Below, piece after piece: positions 1 through 10,794 of a stretch of DNA of 64,000 bases. Position 1 is the first letter of the stretch; the number at the start of each line of letters is the position of its first letter. Below the pieces are notes generated by a model, which saw nothing but the letters and a program-made list of their open reading frames with translations, did not search any database and was not told the DNA's origin. The translations under genes and the position numbers were made by a program. The DNA is from Gyrodactylus bullatarudis (Eukaryota; Platyhelminthes; Monogenea; Gyrodactylidea; Gyrodactylidae): the NCBI GenBank assembly GCA_012064415.1, contig SSNU01000075.1:1043993-1107992 (forward strand). The letters run 5' to 3'.

Positions 1-375
1 ATCATACGAAACTCCAACTACATTGAGTGAAAATAATGAGCTTACTTATCCTGTCACTCGACATGATATGCAGACAGGATAACGCCATAAAAAATAGGGT
101 AACCCAAGTCATAACTATTATGAGATTTATATCGGAGAGGGGGTTATTTTATAATGATTCCAATGCACTTGAAATCGATGCCAGCTACCTTGTTGAACCA
201 TGCTGTAACAAGGATGAGACAGAGAAGAGTGCTTTATTGGAGTCATTCCTATACCAACTCCCCCCTTAAAATTAACTGACCAATTATATTGCAGAACATT
301 GAATGACCAATGAAATTTGATTATTTCTTTTACACTAATGAAAAAACAAGTGCTAGACATAAATTTTATTAAAAT
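1..375. repeat. Duplicated 3' flank of array gene (copy 1)
   Basis: These bases are the downstream flank of the minus-strand gene at 376-1524. They recur at 6276-6620 with few changes, base 1 matching 6276, and the similarity continues into the gene's 3' end. The short ORFs here are not convincing. An AATAAA on the minus strand just after the stop (near 363-368) could serve as the gene's polyadenylation signal. Confidence 0.8.
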
Positions 376-1524
376 TCACTCAATTTTACTCATCAAACGC
401 ATATTTTTATCCAATAAATATCGAAGACATAGTTTTTTGTTGAATTTCATCGAGGAATTCAAACTTTTGAAAGCATCCAGATAGAATTGATGTTCCAGTT
501 TGACATCTTGATTGTTCATTAATTTCTGGTGAATGCCTTGATTGTAATAGCTGAGGAATAATTCGTCAAGATCTTGATAGCCAATTGAAAAGTATTGACC
601 CATTACTGATTCAGTTAGCTCGTCTAATACTGATTCGATCAACGCTTCGACCAAGTTGATGAACTCATTCACAGAGTAGACACAAGTGTGAAAATGATTG
701 TAAATCTTCCGGAAATATTTGCTCTTGTCACAATCGGTTAACTTTGGCATAAGGACGCATTTGTGGTGAGCTTTATGGTGTTGATCGAGGAGAAAAAAGA
801 TCTTTTTACAGCCTTCAACTAATTCCGACTCATTAGCATCACCTAACCTGGGAAAGTATTTCATAATATAAGCTATAGCCTCGACATTATTCCTGATTAG
901 AAAGATTAGTTCCAGTAGGTTCGCATCTCTCCACTCTTCAGTCTTGACCAATTGCTCATATTTAATCTCAAAGCCTAGAAAAATCAAACCCTCATCATAA
1001 ATATCGTAGAGGAGATCTTGAGTGAATCCAAAGCCATCCAGCTCCCTCAGATAACAACTCCATCTTCCCCTATGATAGAGTCCTAAGGGAGCATGTTTTA
1101 CTTCGGCAAAGGCTTCATGTACGCCTTCCAGCAGTGAAAAGACTCTACTGTCGAATAGATGAAATGCTGAACCCTCCTTTTTAGCCATGAACTCATCTAT
1201 CCTCTGCGGTTCATGACACAAATGGTTTAGTATGTCGTGTTCGAGTTGGCCGAAGAACTCGCCGAGAACGTATTTCTTGTAGTTACTCTTGAAAATTTCT
1301 ATCAGGGCCAAAATGTCCACTTCCACCCGGTATAATAGGGTTATTATTTCAATGAGAATGTCTATTGCATTATGTTCCCTAGCGAGAGCATGGGCCTCTT
1401 TAAGTGTAAACATGGAATATAAATCTTGATGTTTTTTATGGTGTCCTCTTCTTGGTTTCTGAACTATTCCAATTTGATTAACCCCATGGTAAATGTAGAC
1501 AGGTAAATCACCTCCTTGTATCAT
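376..1524 (-). CDS. Array family protein, A-type (unknown function)
   Basis: This is a 382-residue single-exon ORF that I do not recognise. It is homologous along its length to the ORFs at 2572-3639 and 12433-13599. Shared landmarks are a GQLEHDxLNHLCH block near residue 93, a WSCY near residue 155, a CKKIF..HH..HH histidine cluster near residue 240, a later C-x-Y/F-S, and a C-terminal FNKKLCLRY. There is no signal peptide or membrane segment. The acidic, leucine-rich sequence looks mostly helical, and the paired His and Cys suggest but do not prove metal binding. The first Met was chosen because the N-terminus (PVYIYHG) aligns with LYEFHG at the start of the 12433-13599 protein. It is the most divergent of the intact members. 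Open reading over 383 codons in such AT-rich DNA argues for selection. Confidence 0.82.
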   Translation of the reverse strand: MIQGGDLPVYIYHGVNQIGIVQKPRRGHHKKHQDLYSMFTLKEAHALAREHNAIDILIEIITLLYRVEVDILALIEIFKSNYKKYVLGEFFGQLEHDILNHLCHEPQRIDEFMAKKEGSAFHLFDSRVFSLLEGVHEAFAEVKHAPLGLYHRGRWSCYLRELDGFGFTQDLLYDIYDEGLIFLGFEIKYEQLVKTEEWRDANLLELIFLIRNNVEAIAYIMKYFPRLGDANESELVEGCKKIFFLLDQHHKAHHKCVLMPKLTDCDKSKYFRKIYNHFHTCVYSVNEFINLVEALIESVLDELTESVMGQYFSIGYQDLDELFLSYYNQGIHQKLMNNQDVKLEHQFYLDAFKSLNSSMKFNKKLCLRYLLDKNMRLMSKIE

Positions 1525-1718
1525 TGAAGCAAATAAATTTTAAAGTTCATTTTTCTCGGAATCTAACGACGCATTTCTTTTCATCTTTGATCGTAAATCT
1601 TTAAATATTTAGCAATAATTTTCCTTTCAACACCTCAAATTGCTTCGATGGAATCAGATAAGACTTGAGACAGATTTAATCTACCTTGATTCTAATTGAC
1701 ACTACAATTTTATTATTA

Positions 1719-2431
1719 ATCATAACTAGGGTGGAAAATTTGCGATTTTTCGATTTTTGATAATCAACTGTGCTTTTTAAAAAAAATATCAAATACACCT
1801 TTTAGTTTCCTAGATAATTTTGCGATTTTAATCTTAAGTTTCCATTTTTTCCAATCCTTTTGTGTCCTCTTTTGTCTCGGTTTCCCATCTTCTCCTATTA
1901 ATATCTTACCTAGGCTCTGTCAAGGCAGAGAATCACGCAGAGATCTCCTCTCAGATTTGAAAAGGCCTCCAACTCCGTTCACTACAAAATGGGTTGAAGG
2001 CTTCAGCTTGAAGCTATTAAAAACTATTGAATAAAAAATGAAGAATTATAAAAGTTCATTAAGGAAAGGAATTGAAATCGTGCAGAATCTCGATATAAAG
2101 AAGATCCTTTAAAAGGATACTTGAAAAGCCAGCGAAATCGAAAAAAATTCAAAAAATGTAATGGAAGATGAAAATATTAGTACTATGGAGTACAATCTTT
2201 CGTTGAGTTGGAAGCCGATTTCAGCTTATGTTGAAAAATATTTTTCAAAACTAAAGTGTATTTTCATGATAAGAATTAAACATTCAAAAAAAGAAACTTG
2301 TATTTCGTACTAAAATTTCCCTCCATTTTTCCATTTTCAAAAATAAAATTGCGATTTATTTGCCATTTTTAAGATATTTTTGCGATATTTTTCAATATTT
2401 TATTCCATTTATTTTCCACCCTAATCATAAC
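1719..2431. mobile_element. hAT-type non-autonomous element with 8-bp target duplication
   Basis: The element spans 1727-2423 (697 bp). It begins TAGGGTGGAAAAT and ends with the inverted complement ATTTTCCACCCTA. Both sides carry the identical octamer ATCATAAC (1719-1726 and 2424-2431). Eight-base target duplications with TAGGG/CAGGG-type inverted ends are typical of the hAT superfamily. The interior has repeated TTGCGATTT and TTTTCCATT motifs near both ends. There is no intact transposase; a stretch near 2160-2270 is weakly open but I cannot assign it. The rest of 1525-2571 is the 5' flank of the A-type gene (1525-1718) and the 3' flank of the next gene. Confidence 0.85.
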
Positions 2432-2571
2432 GTTCGGCTTGTTTATTTATAATTAATTCCCTACGTAAATTCATTCAGAACTACCACGGAATCATATAAT
2501 AGAATCATTTACGATGTAATTATAAAAGATAGGATTCCAGGAATATTAACAATAGAATTTATCTTTTACTT

Positions 2572-3639
2572 TCAACATGTCTTGGATAGCATGTATTCTT
2601 GACAATGGTATTTTAAACACAATCTTTTATTATATTTCAAGGATAAGTCAATACTTTCAGTAGTATCTAAATGAAAGTGTCTTGATAAATCCACCTCTTC
2701 ATGCCTAACTACAGACTTGTGAATATTTTCCTGGTACATAACTTGAAGCATCAACTCAAGTTGGTTATCTCCAATTAGAAAATAATCAGATAGCAACAGA
2801 GAGGAAAATCCTTCGAAAAGTTCCTTCAAATTCTCCAAAATAAATTTTAAAAACTCGGCAACAGAATACTCACACTTATGAAAAATTTGATGCAATTTCA
2901 AGAAATCTTGATCACACTCTTTAACCTCTCCTTTGAATTTATTCAAAAATTCACTATGTTTGCTGGAGGTCAAATCCTGGAATTTATTACGACAGAAAAA
3001 ATTGTGATGAGCTTGATGGTGTAAGCTTGTCAAGTACAAAATTTTTTTGCATCCTAGCGCCAAGTCCAACTTCTCAGTGACTCTAAACTTGGGATGTTCG
3101 TTCATGTAAAGAGCAATCAACTCACCTTCCTTTCTAATCAAAAAGATGAGTTCAGTTAATTTGGCACCCTGCCAGGCTTCAGTTTCAACCAAGGGGTCAT
3201 ATTTATCTGTAAAAGCAGGAAAATCAAAGTCTTCTCTGTAGATATCGCCAAGAAGACTTTGAGTAAAGTCATGTCCATCCAAATGTCTCTTGTAGCAACT
3301 CCATATGTCAATATGAAAGAGTCCGTCCGGGTGGTTATGCCTTTCTTGACAGAAACCGTGAGCACATTGTAGAACTGAGAAAATCCTTACATCAGCTGGC
3401 CTGAAATCCACCCTCTGTTTAGACATGAATTCGTCTATTCTCCCTGGTTGATGACATAAATGATTCAGTAAGTCATGCTCAAGTTGGCCAAACAACTCGG
3501 CAACAACAAACTTTTTAAAGTCTCTACAAAATATTTCAATCAATTCCTCAAGAAGAATTTGAAGCTTATAAATCAGATGAATAAGTTCAATCATAAAAGG
3601 TGGCATATCATGTTCCTCAGCCAATGTGTCAATGTGCAT
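2572..3639 (-). CDS. Array family protein, N-terminally truncated B copy
   Basis: This 355-residue ORF is a close paralogue of the protein at 12433-13599. Over the first ~190 shared residues the two are nearly identical (for example GRIDEF versus ERINEF). The C-terminal ~170 residues are clearly more diverged. It lacks the first ~37 residues of the paralogue. Its start codon and first five residues (MHIDT) come from the sequence that lies upstream of the KDEL receptor gene at 14818 onward, joined by a deletion. The full ORF stays open, so the copy is either young or still used. Whether a promoter was captured with the new start is unknown. Conserved blocks (GQLEHD, WSCY, HHxxHH, KLCLKYH) are all retained. 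Function unknown. Confidence 0.7.
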   Translation of the reverse strand: MHIDTLAEEHDMPPFMIELIHLIYKLQILLEELIEIFCRDFKKFVVAELFGQLEHDLLNHLCHQPGRIDEFMSKQRVDFRPADVRIFSVLQCAHGFCQERHNHPDGLFHIDIWSCYKRHLDGHDFTQSLLGDIYREDFDFPAFTDKYDPLVETEAWQGAKLTELIFLIRKEGELIALYMNEHPKFRVTEKLDLALGCKKILYLTSLHHQAHHNFFCRNKFQDLTSSKHSEFLNKFKGEVKECDQDFLKLHQIFHKCEYSVAEFLKFILENLKELFEGFSSLLLSDYFLIGDNQLELMLQVMYQENIHKSVVRHEEVDLSRHFHLDTTESIDLSLKYNKRLCLKYHCQEYMLSKTC

Positions 3640-4035
3640 AATCTTGACGAATTTTGTTTTTAATTCATCTCATGCTAAAATTCAAATTCAAACGTAGTGG
3701 TATAAAATTTATACTGTATAAAAATAAATGATCGATTTGGCTGAATTTTCTGATGATTACTACTAGTCATATAGAGTATAAACCTTATAAGGTGAAAATA
3801 TTATCAATTATAATTAAACGTATATTATAAAATTGTCAAAATATAAATCCAAAAATAGGTTAATTTTATGATCTAATATACATCAGGGTTCCTGATATAG
3901 AGATCATTTATATGATTTTGAATAATTGTCTACATTGTCATTTATTCTTCATCTTCAATCAAATTCTGAGCTTCGTTGTTATTCTCGTCATAACGTTTCT
4001 TGATTTTACCATGAATTAACACGGCAGGACCAGTT
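3626..4035. repeat. Duplicated segment containing the GLMP 3' end
   Basis: About 400 bases match 14818-15257 almost base for base: the KDEL receptor/GLMP intergenic DNA plus the 3' part of the GLMP-like last exon (tail homologous to 15167-15257, here about 3943-4035). The copy adjoins a duplicate of 12433-13489. The junction is at a shared TGT, so 13490-14818 (5' end of the array gene and the KDEL receptor gene) is missing from the copy. The GLMP fragment is non-coding debris. Confidence 0.9.
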
Positions 4036-4062
4036 ATTCTATTTTTTCCTCAGGCCTTAGCA

Positions 4063-4295
4063 AAAACGATCTAAATATTTTTTTTAATATTTGACTACAT
4101 TTTCAAAAAATCATCCTTCTTTAAGTAACTCTGGTTGGCATCAGTGAAAAGCTATCTTTATGAATTATACATAATTTTGTAGCTTAAATTACTTTTATAA
4201 TGAGGGGTGAAACATGTATTTAAAGACTCTTTCAGTTCAAATTATCGCTCAAGAAAGTATTGGGTTCCACTGGTGGAACAATGGGACATGAAGGG
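4063..4295 (+). mobile_element. piggyBac-type MITE, 5'-truncated copy
   Basis: This is homologous to the right half of the complete element at 44113-44612. It ends with the subterminal palindrome GTTCCACTGGTGGAAC and the terminal TGGGACATGAAGGG. It is followed by TTGA rather than TTAA, so the target duplication has decayed. The left part is absent; the similarity starts near 4063, directly after the duplicated GLMP fragment. Confidence 0.8.
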
Positions 4296-6275
4296 TTGAA
4301 CACTCAGCTGATATATTTTTTAGATTGCGTCTTATTCGCTAACCATTCAAGTTTTACCATACCCTCAAGAGTTTGTTGTTACTATCATCTTTTATTGAAT
4401 TTGTTGTAGTAGAATTTGAATTTGATGAGAGGTAGAGTTGCCTAAATTGGCGTAACGACGTAACCATATGCAGCGCGTGGAATTGACTATTTTTGGACTG
4501 TGGGTCCAGTGTTAAGAATAGAGGCTGATGGTCTGAATTTGGAATCTTTGAAGAGTGATAGGAGGTCTAAGTACGTTGATTTTCTCCAAGAGCAATCAGC
4601 TATTTGGAAGAGGTTGGTTTAAAATAAGCATAGACGAAGATAGAGGAATCTAACTGAATCATATAGGAGATTTACCGTGGCCTGCTAAAATCGCAGCAGA
4701 GGGGTTTATTTGCAATTGGCTATGTTGAGTTCAGAATTACGATTGACTGTTGGGGTATTATAACTAAGGATTAGCATCAAACTCAGCCAAGGAATCTCTA
4801 GTGCTTTGAAGATTAGAATTTCGGCAACGTCAGTTGAAGAAAACGATCATGTAAGTGAAGCTTGTTATAAGATGTATGCTCTAACGTAACTCTATCTTAG
4901 AAAATATTTTGTAGTTATAAAGATATTTATATCATAATAATTGAAATAAATTATAATAAATAAGAAAAAGTAGATTGAGAATTGGTACTTTCTTCAGTGG
5001 TAACCTCCTGAACTCTCTTCAAATTTATCTAAAAACCTTAGCATTCCTATTGGGCCAGATCTGAAAAACCATTCAAAATTAAATAAACCTCAAAACCAAT
5101 CTAATGACCAGTAGAAAAATCAAACACGAAAATACCTGATATTAACCACTTGCTAAATCAATAATTTATAAAAGTTCACTTCTCTTTCTGTTTGATAATT
5201 GGTATCAGCCATCCTTCAGTAATGAGAATAATGTAAAATAATGAGTTAAGTGAGGATTTGGTATTCAAGATTGAGAATAGAGGAATCAGGATTTATTTAT
5301 GCGGGGATTTGAACAGAAATTTTGCTATCTTTGAAGCATGTTTGAAGTCGTTTCAATGGAGTTTTGGTTTGTTCATTCTTCAAAATATGTGTATCTTCCT
5401 TTTGTTAAGGGATTAGACCATGTGATCCAAAACTGAGTGCATTTATCATACATAGTCTTGAATGAGTTATGAGAAATTTTAGAAGACGATAGGCGAGTTG
5501 TTAGAGTCATGAGAGGTTAGGTACATTTTACTTGAGGAATTAAGCACTGCATGAAATCGATGATAGCGGTAATATTAAAATTAGGTCGCAATATCCCTTT
5601 ATGTATAAGGCTTGATCGTGGAAAAGTGTTTAGGCGAGAAAAATTTGCATAAGATGGTTTTTCGGAAAAACTTTTTCCTTTGGTCGAGACAGTTAATGAG
5701 TTGCAATTGGTTTTTGGCAGAGGAATGATGATATATCCAGAATTAGATTAAGCATTTGAAAATCTATTAGAATGTATTTGACGAAAGAGAGTCTATTTTA
5801 TCTATTGTTTCATACATTGCATCCAAAAATAACATACCAATAAAATTTAGTTATACGTTTGTGTCACCCTATCAGATTCGAGAATTAGAAATTGAACTTT
5901 TTATTCTGATTTCTCGAGCCTAAACCCAACCTAATTATAAATAATTTTAGAGTTGAATTTTCTCCTTTATATCATGAATTAAAATTTGAAAAATTAAAAT
6001 TAGTTTGTGTAAACTCAAAAGAAATTAATCAAAGGCGAGTGCATTAATAAGAAAAGTAAATGGTTAAATTCATGTTTAAATCGTTTCTTAGATTAATCCT
6101 AAAGTTGTTAGTCAGAGAAACAGAAATGAGACTCACTAAATGTCGGCAGCAATGTGAAATTTTTGATCGGATAAAACGTATTCAATGAAACCTGATTCGT
6201 AAACTCCAACAAGTCCATGGGTATCGGCACAGTCTCAAAGATAAATGAGAGGCCCTGGGATATTTCCATCATGGT
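4296..6275. other. Gene-free array interval with repeat debris
   Basis: No ORF of interest was found. Bases about 4985-5165 resemble one arm of the foldback element at 19904-20382 (shared TTCTTCAGTGG..ACCTG..CTCTTCAA and the ATTCAAAATTAAATAAACCTCAAAACCAAT stretch in inverted order). I see nothing else assignable. Confidence 0.5.
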
Positions 6276-6835
6276 ATCATACGAAACTCCAACTAAATTG
6301 AGTGAAAATGATGAGGCCTACTTATTCTATCACTAGACATGATACGCACATAGGATAACGCCATAAGAAACAGGGTAACCCAAATCATAGTTCTAATGAT
6401 CGATTAAAATGTATAGGAAGGTTATTTTATAATGATTCCAATGCACTCGAAATCGATGCCAGCTACCTTGTTGAACCATGCTGTAACAAGGATGAGACAG
6501 AGAAGAGTGCTTTATTGGAGTCATTCCTATACCAACTCCCCCCTTAAAATTAACTGACCAATTATATTGCAGAACATTGAATGACCAATGAAATTTGATT
6601 ATTTATTATTATTATTATGAAATCAAACGCATATTTTTATCAAATAAATATCGTAGACATAGTTTTTTGTTAAATTTCATCGAGGAATTCAAACTTTTGA
6701 AAGCATCCAGATAGAAATGATGTTCCAGTATGACGTCTTGATTGTTCATTAATTTCTGATGAATACCTTGGTTGTAATAGCTGAGGAATAGTTCATTAAG
6801 ATATCTCTTCTTGCTTAACTAAAGACATGAGTGAT
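6276..6835. repeat. Second copy of window positions 1-560
   Basis: This is a tandem duplicate of the A-type gene's 3' flank and 3' end. Similarity to 1-560 breaks at about 6802. The next ~30 bases (CTTCTTGCTTAACTAAAGAC) instead resemble the corresponding 3' region of the B-type gene near 2691-2722. The copy therefore looks like a recombinant between two family members. Confidence 0.8.
6615..6802 (-). pseudogene. Array family gene fragment (A-type C-terminus only)
   Basis: The minus strand encodes about 60 residues closely matching the C-terminus of the protein at 376-1524 (NELFLSYYNQGIHQKLMNN, then FNKKLCLRY), ending in a stop at 6615-6617. No upstream part of the gene follows, so this is a truncated relic. 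Confidence 0.8.
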
Positions 6836-8837
6836 AATTCAAATGATTCTAATTCCTTTTGCTAGTAGGTGGTTTCAGATTGAATTTACAAGGCCTAGAA
6901 ATATAGGAAAATTGGATATGTAGCTAGACTCACTGACTTGAGGGTTTAACTTTGTTGGTATTGGCGTTATTCTGATACAAATCCAATCTAACGGGTTTTG
7001 TAATAGGCTTGAGGTCAGGAAGAATGCGAGTTTGTCGAGAAACAATTTGGTTATGAAAGTAGAATCTCGTTGAAGTTAGAATATATTTGATTGAGACAGA
7101 ATCATAAAACAGAATAATTTACATTATAGTTACAAAAATTTGAAATTTTTAAAAAGAAGATTTGGTAATTTGACATCAAAAATTGGATTAATCAATGGAC
7201 GCTTCATCTTAGACCTGCCATCCTTTTGAAATATCAAAATTTCTGTGAAAGAAGGAAGCAGTACAAGAATTCAACTGAAAAACTATAAAAACAGATAGTA
7301 TTACAGCATCACTTTTAGAAGATAGTCCAAGACTCTTATCCAAGTTCTCCAAGAAAAATGTCAATAGTGATTGCTAATACCTTAGCAACCTGTTATCAAG
7401 ACAAAAACTAAGCAAACTTACATCAAGATAGAGATTGTAAAAAAATTGAAAAATTTCATGGCATTTTTCAAAATACCCCTGTCAACCACTATTATTTCCC
7501 TAAATAACCTGTTTATAAATTGTTTTATTGGAGTCATTCATACATCTACGCCTACCCCGTTTGTGTTAACCAATCAGATTTGAGTATTAAACTGATTTCT
7601 CAGGCATTAACCCTACTTCATTCTATATTTTTCATTTACAAAATGGATTAAAAATAAAACCCCTACCTACTTTGAATTTCATAAAGATAACTTTGGTACT
7701 GTTCATAGAGAGCCGTCTAGATATTTTTTCTCTTTTCAACCATCTAATATATTAATTGCATATGTATAACCTTTGAATTAGTACGTTTATGAATAAACTA
7801 ATATAAGTTTTGAGCCAGTACGAAATTATTTTATCCTTTGAATTAATTCTTTTGCCAAAGTTTTACTGAATTTACTTGCTAGATACAACTTACATTTTAT
7901 ATTCTTATCTGGATCTATCTGAATGAGCAGTCTTTATAATATTAAAAACTTCATTTTGATGTACGAATTACGAAGTATTTTTCCATCATCTTTATCACCT
8001 AGATTAAACATTCTCTTCCAACAACAATCAACAATTTGTATCAGCACATCATATCGCTTTAAGAGTTAATAATCACTTGATTTTATTTTGTTTCAACGTT
8101 CTGTAAGAACTTGATATGACTGATTAAGGAAGTATGTTCAATTTGGGAGATGAGAGAATTTCCATATTTTTGTTCCAATTAATAACGAAAAATTTTTTGA
8201 GCTAACATCGTCATCTTGAGATAATAATCTTTGAAAAATTAAGTTTTAAATGGTCATTTCTGAAGGATAAGGCCACAAGAAGTATTTTGTATTTTTATAG
8301 AATGAATACTTTAAAAAACCTGATTACAAACCTGAAATCAAACATAAAATCAGGTTTTATCGAAAATCTTCGATTATAATATTATACAATGAATTTACAA
8401 ATCTGATCATAATGAAATACAAATTAACTCAAGATGTAAATTGTATCTAGTGATAAAATTCAGTAAAATTTTAGCGAAATTATTTATGCAAGGATATACT
8501 GATTTCGTACTGACTCAAAACTTATACCAGTTTATTCATGAACTTACTGATAATTTAACAGCCCATTTAATTGTGGATTTTAAAAGGTAAATTTTTTCCT
8601 GACTTTCTACAGAAAAATATTGAGATTTTAAATTCTCATCTTTATGTCAACTAGCTTTATTAACTGCATAATTTTTATTTTTCAAGCTCCAAAAATAGAA
8701 TTACTCCTACTTAAAAGTACAAAGGTATTATTATTATTTCAATGAAAAGGGGGCAGAGACAGAAGGGTTATTTTTAACATAAAGGGCACATTGTACAGTT
8801 CGACTGTAACAAAATAATTTAGGATAAAATTAAATTT
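6836..8837. other. Gene-free array interval
   Basis: There is no supported gene. Bases about 8613-8690 (AAATTCTCATCTTTATGTCAACTAG) resemble the sequence just outside the large foldback element at 61690-61760. Nothing else is recognised. Confidence 0.5.
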
Positions 8838-8871
8838 AGGATTCCAGGAACAATAAAATTTATTTTTTACT
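8838..8871. repeat. 34-bp exact direct repeat with 10167-10200
   Basis: The 34 bases beginning AGGATTCCAGGAACAATAAA occur identically at 8838-8871 and 10167-10200. They are the 3' untranslated flank of an array gene and include a minus-strand AATAAA. The second copy directly follows the LINE fragment, so the two bracket the gene-C relic plus LINE. Confidence 0.9.
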
Positions 8872-8872
8872 T

Positions 8873-9298
8873 TCAACATGATAGCAAATATTTTTGATAA
8901 TGGTATTTTAGACACAATTTCTTATTATATCTAAACAATAAGTCATTATTCTTAGAAGTTTCTAAAAGATAGTGTTGTGATAAATCCACTTCTTCTCCAC
9001 TAACTACAGCTGGGTGAATATAATTCTGGTACATAGTTCCAAGCATATCCTCAAGCTCTTTGACGTAAATTTGAAAAAAATCATTTAAAACTTTCTCAGT
9101 AAATTCTTCGAAAATGTCGTTCAATTCTCCCAGTATATGTTGAATAAAATCACTCAAAGAGAAATCACACTTGCGAAACATTCGATACAATTCACGGACA
9201 ACATGCGTTAGGTCATTAAAGTCTAACCTCGGTAATGATTCATTATCACATTTACGGAGGTGGTGAGAATGATGGTGAATATGTATCAAACGGAAAAT
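8873..9298 (-). pseudogene. Array family gene, C-terminal half only (C copy)
   Basis: The minus strand encodes about 141 residues corresponding to the C-terminal part of the array proteins. It begins at the IF..IHIHHHSHH histidine cluster and runs to KLCLKYHYQ and the stop at 8873. The upstream half is replaced at about 9299 by an unrelated LINE fragment. Residual coding is open for 138 codons from an internal Met, but this lacks the GQLEHD and WSCY blocks. It is most likely a broken gene; a short expressed form cannot be excluded. Confidence 0.75.
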
Positions 9299-9389
9299 CT
9301 TCTTCGGTAGATTCTACCCATACTTGCAGAAAATGACATTTTTCACAACAAAATTTAGACTCTTCTGACATTGATATGGACTCATCCTG

Positions 9390-10166
9390 AACTAATTACA
9401 ATCAAATGGCCAATTCATCGTTAACCGATAATACAGCAGTCAATCAGTTGTCTATCTTAAATTTCCTTAAACCAATCTCTCCTAACTCAAGATTCAGTTC
9501 TGCTCATCCTCCACTTTCTGTCGGCCGTATGAAACATGTATCCGGTCAAGATTGTGCTTCAAAATCAACTTTTGAAAAATTTGTTAAACCAATTGTGTCT
9601 TTCAATAATCAAAATGTTCAAAAGTGTGAGTCTAATAAGATTTTTCATTGATCATTCTGGGTTTCTTCTTTTAAATGCTCGATCGTTACTATCTAAGGAT
9701 ACCTTTATTAATATCAAAAATATCTTGGAAAACTATAGACCTTCGATGTTTTTTATTAACGAATCCTGGCTCAATCCTTTTGTTTCCAATTCTTTAATTG
9801 ATATACCTGACTATCTATTACTTAGGGCCGATAGACTTGATGCTACTGGTGGTGGTGTTTACATTCATAACTCTATTAAGATTTTATCTTACAAAATTTT
9901 AAATGTACCACTTCAACTAATTTATCTTGACATACTGAATAATTCTAAAGGCTCTTTTGTTTTCTTGTATAAACCACCTATAAGTAGTAAATATTTTGAT
10001 ACGAACGATATTCTCTGTTATCACCTTTCTAAAATTTTAAATTCTCCTAGAAATTTCCTAACCATTCTTGGTGATTTCATTTTTCCTACGTTAAATAACC
10101 TTCCGGAGATCCCCTCTGTTCTTGAAGATCTACTCATCAGTTATTTAGGATATAATTTAAAACAAT
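9390..10166 (+). mobile_element. Non-LTR retrotransposon (LINE) endonuclease fragment
   Basis: Frame 9536-10168 encodes an apurinic-endonuclease-like domain of the CR1/Jockey kind: LLLNARSL, an INESWL motif, GGGVYIHNS, LYKPP and ILGDF appear in the expected order. An overlapping ORF at 9406-9651 may be the end of the preceding LINE region in another frame. There is no reverse transcriptase; the fragment stops abruptly at 10166, where array-gene 3' flank resumes. Loss of the RT end is unusual, because LINE copies normally lose their 5' end, so a later rearrangement probably removed it. Confidence 0.75.
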
Positions 10167-10227
10167 AGGATTCCAGGAACAATAAAATTTATTTTTTACT
10201 TGACTTATGTAGCATGTAATTTGAAGC

Positions 10228-10638
10228 CTATTGGAGCCTAATCAGACTGTAAATACTGATCACAATATCCAGTCATTTAGGGCAATGCAAGAGAAGTTGA
10301 GGGAGTTATACCCTCGATTCGGAAGAATAACCTTTTTGCAGGATAATGCCAGACCGCATGTTTCTCAACAGGCAAAAAGATTTTTTGAGGAGTCCAATGT
10401 GGATGTACTGGAACATCCACCTTATAGTCCAGATCTTTCTCCGACAGATTATCATCTTTTCCGTTCACTACAACATCATCTGAAAGGGAAAATCTTCAAC
10501 TCAAGAGAAGAGGTTTTGAATTCTGTTGACGCTTATTTTGCTCAAAAACCTCAAGAATTTTGGAAAAGAGGCATAGATATGCTCTCAAAAAGGTGGCAAA
10601 AATGTGTAGAAAAGAATGGGGAATATTTTGATATATAA
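10228..10638 (+). mobile_element. mariner transposase, C-terminal fragment
   Basis: About 135 residues of a mariner DDD transposase: LQDNARPH, then PPYSPDLSPTDYHLFRSL with exactly 34 residues between the two Asp (D34D, the mariner signature), ending RWQKCVEKNGEYF and a stop at 10636-10638. The N-terminal DNA-binding half and first catalytic Asp are missing. The sequence after the stop (AACATAAGTGACTAATTTTT) may hold the 3' terminal repeat. It is non-autonomous and inserted within a relic array gene. Confidence 0.9.
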
Positions 10639-10794
10639 TATGTGTATATTTCATTAAACTTTGTAAATAAAAAATTTCATTCAACATAAGTGACTAATTT
10701 TTCCGAGAACTTTTCACACAACCTAATAAAACTAAGCTCGTCATTTGTCTAGACTAAAAATAGACCCAATAGTACTTTTTTGAGGCCCTACTAA

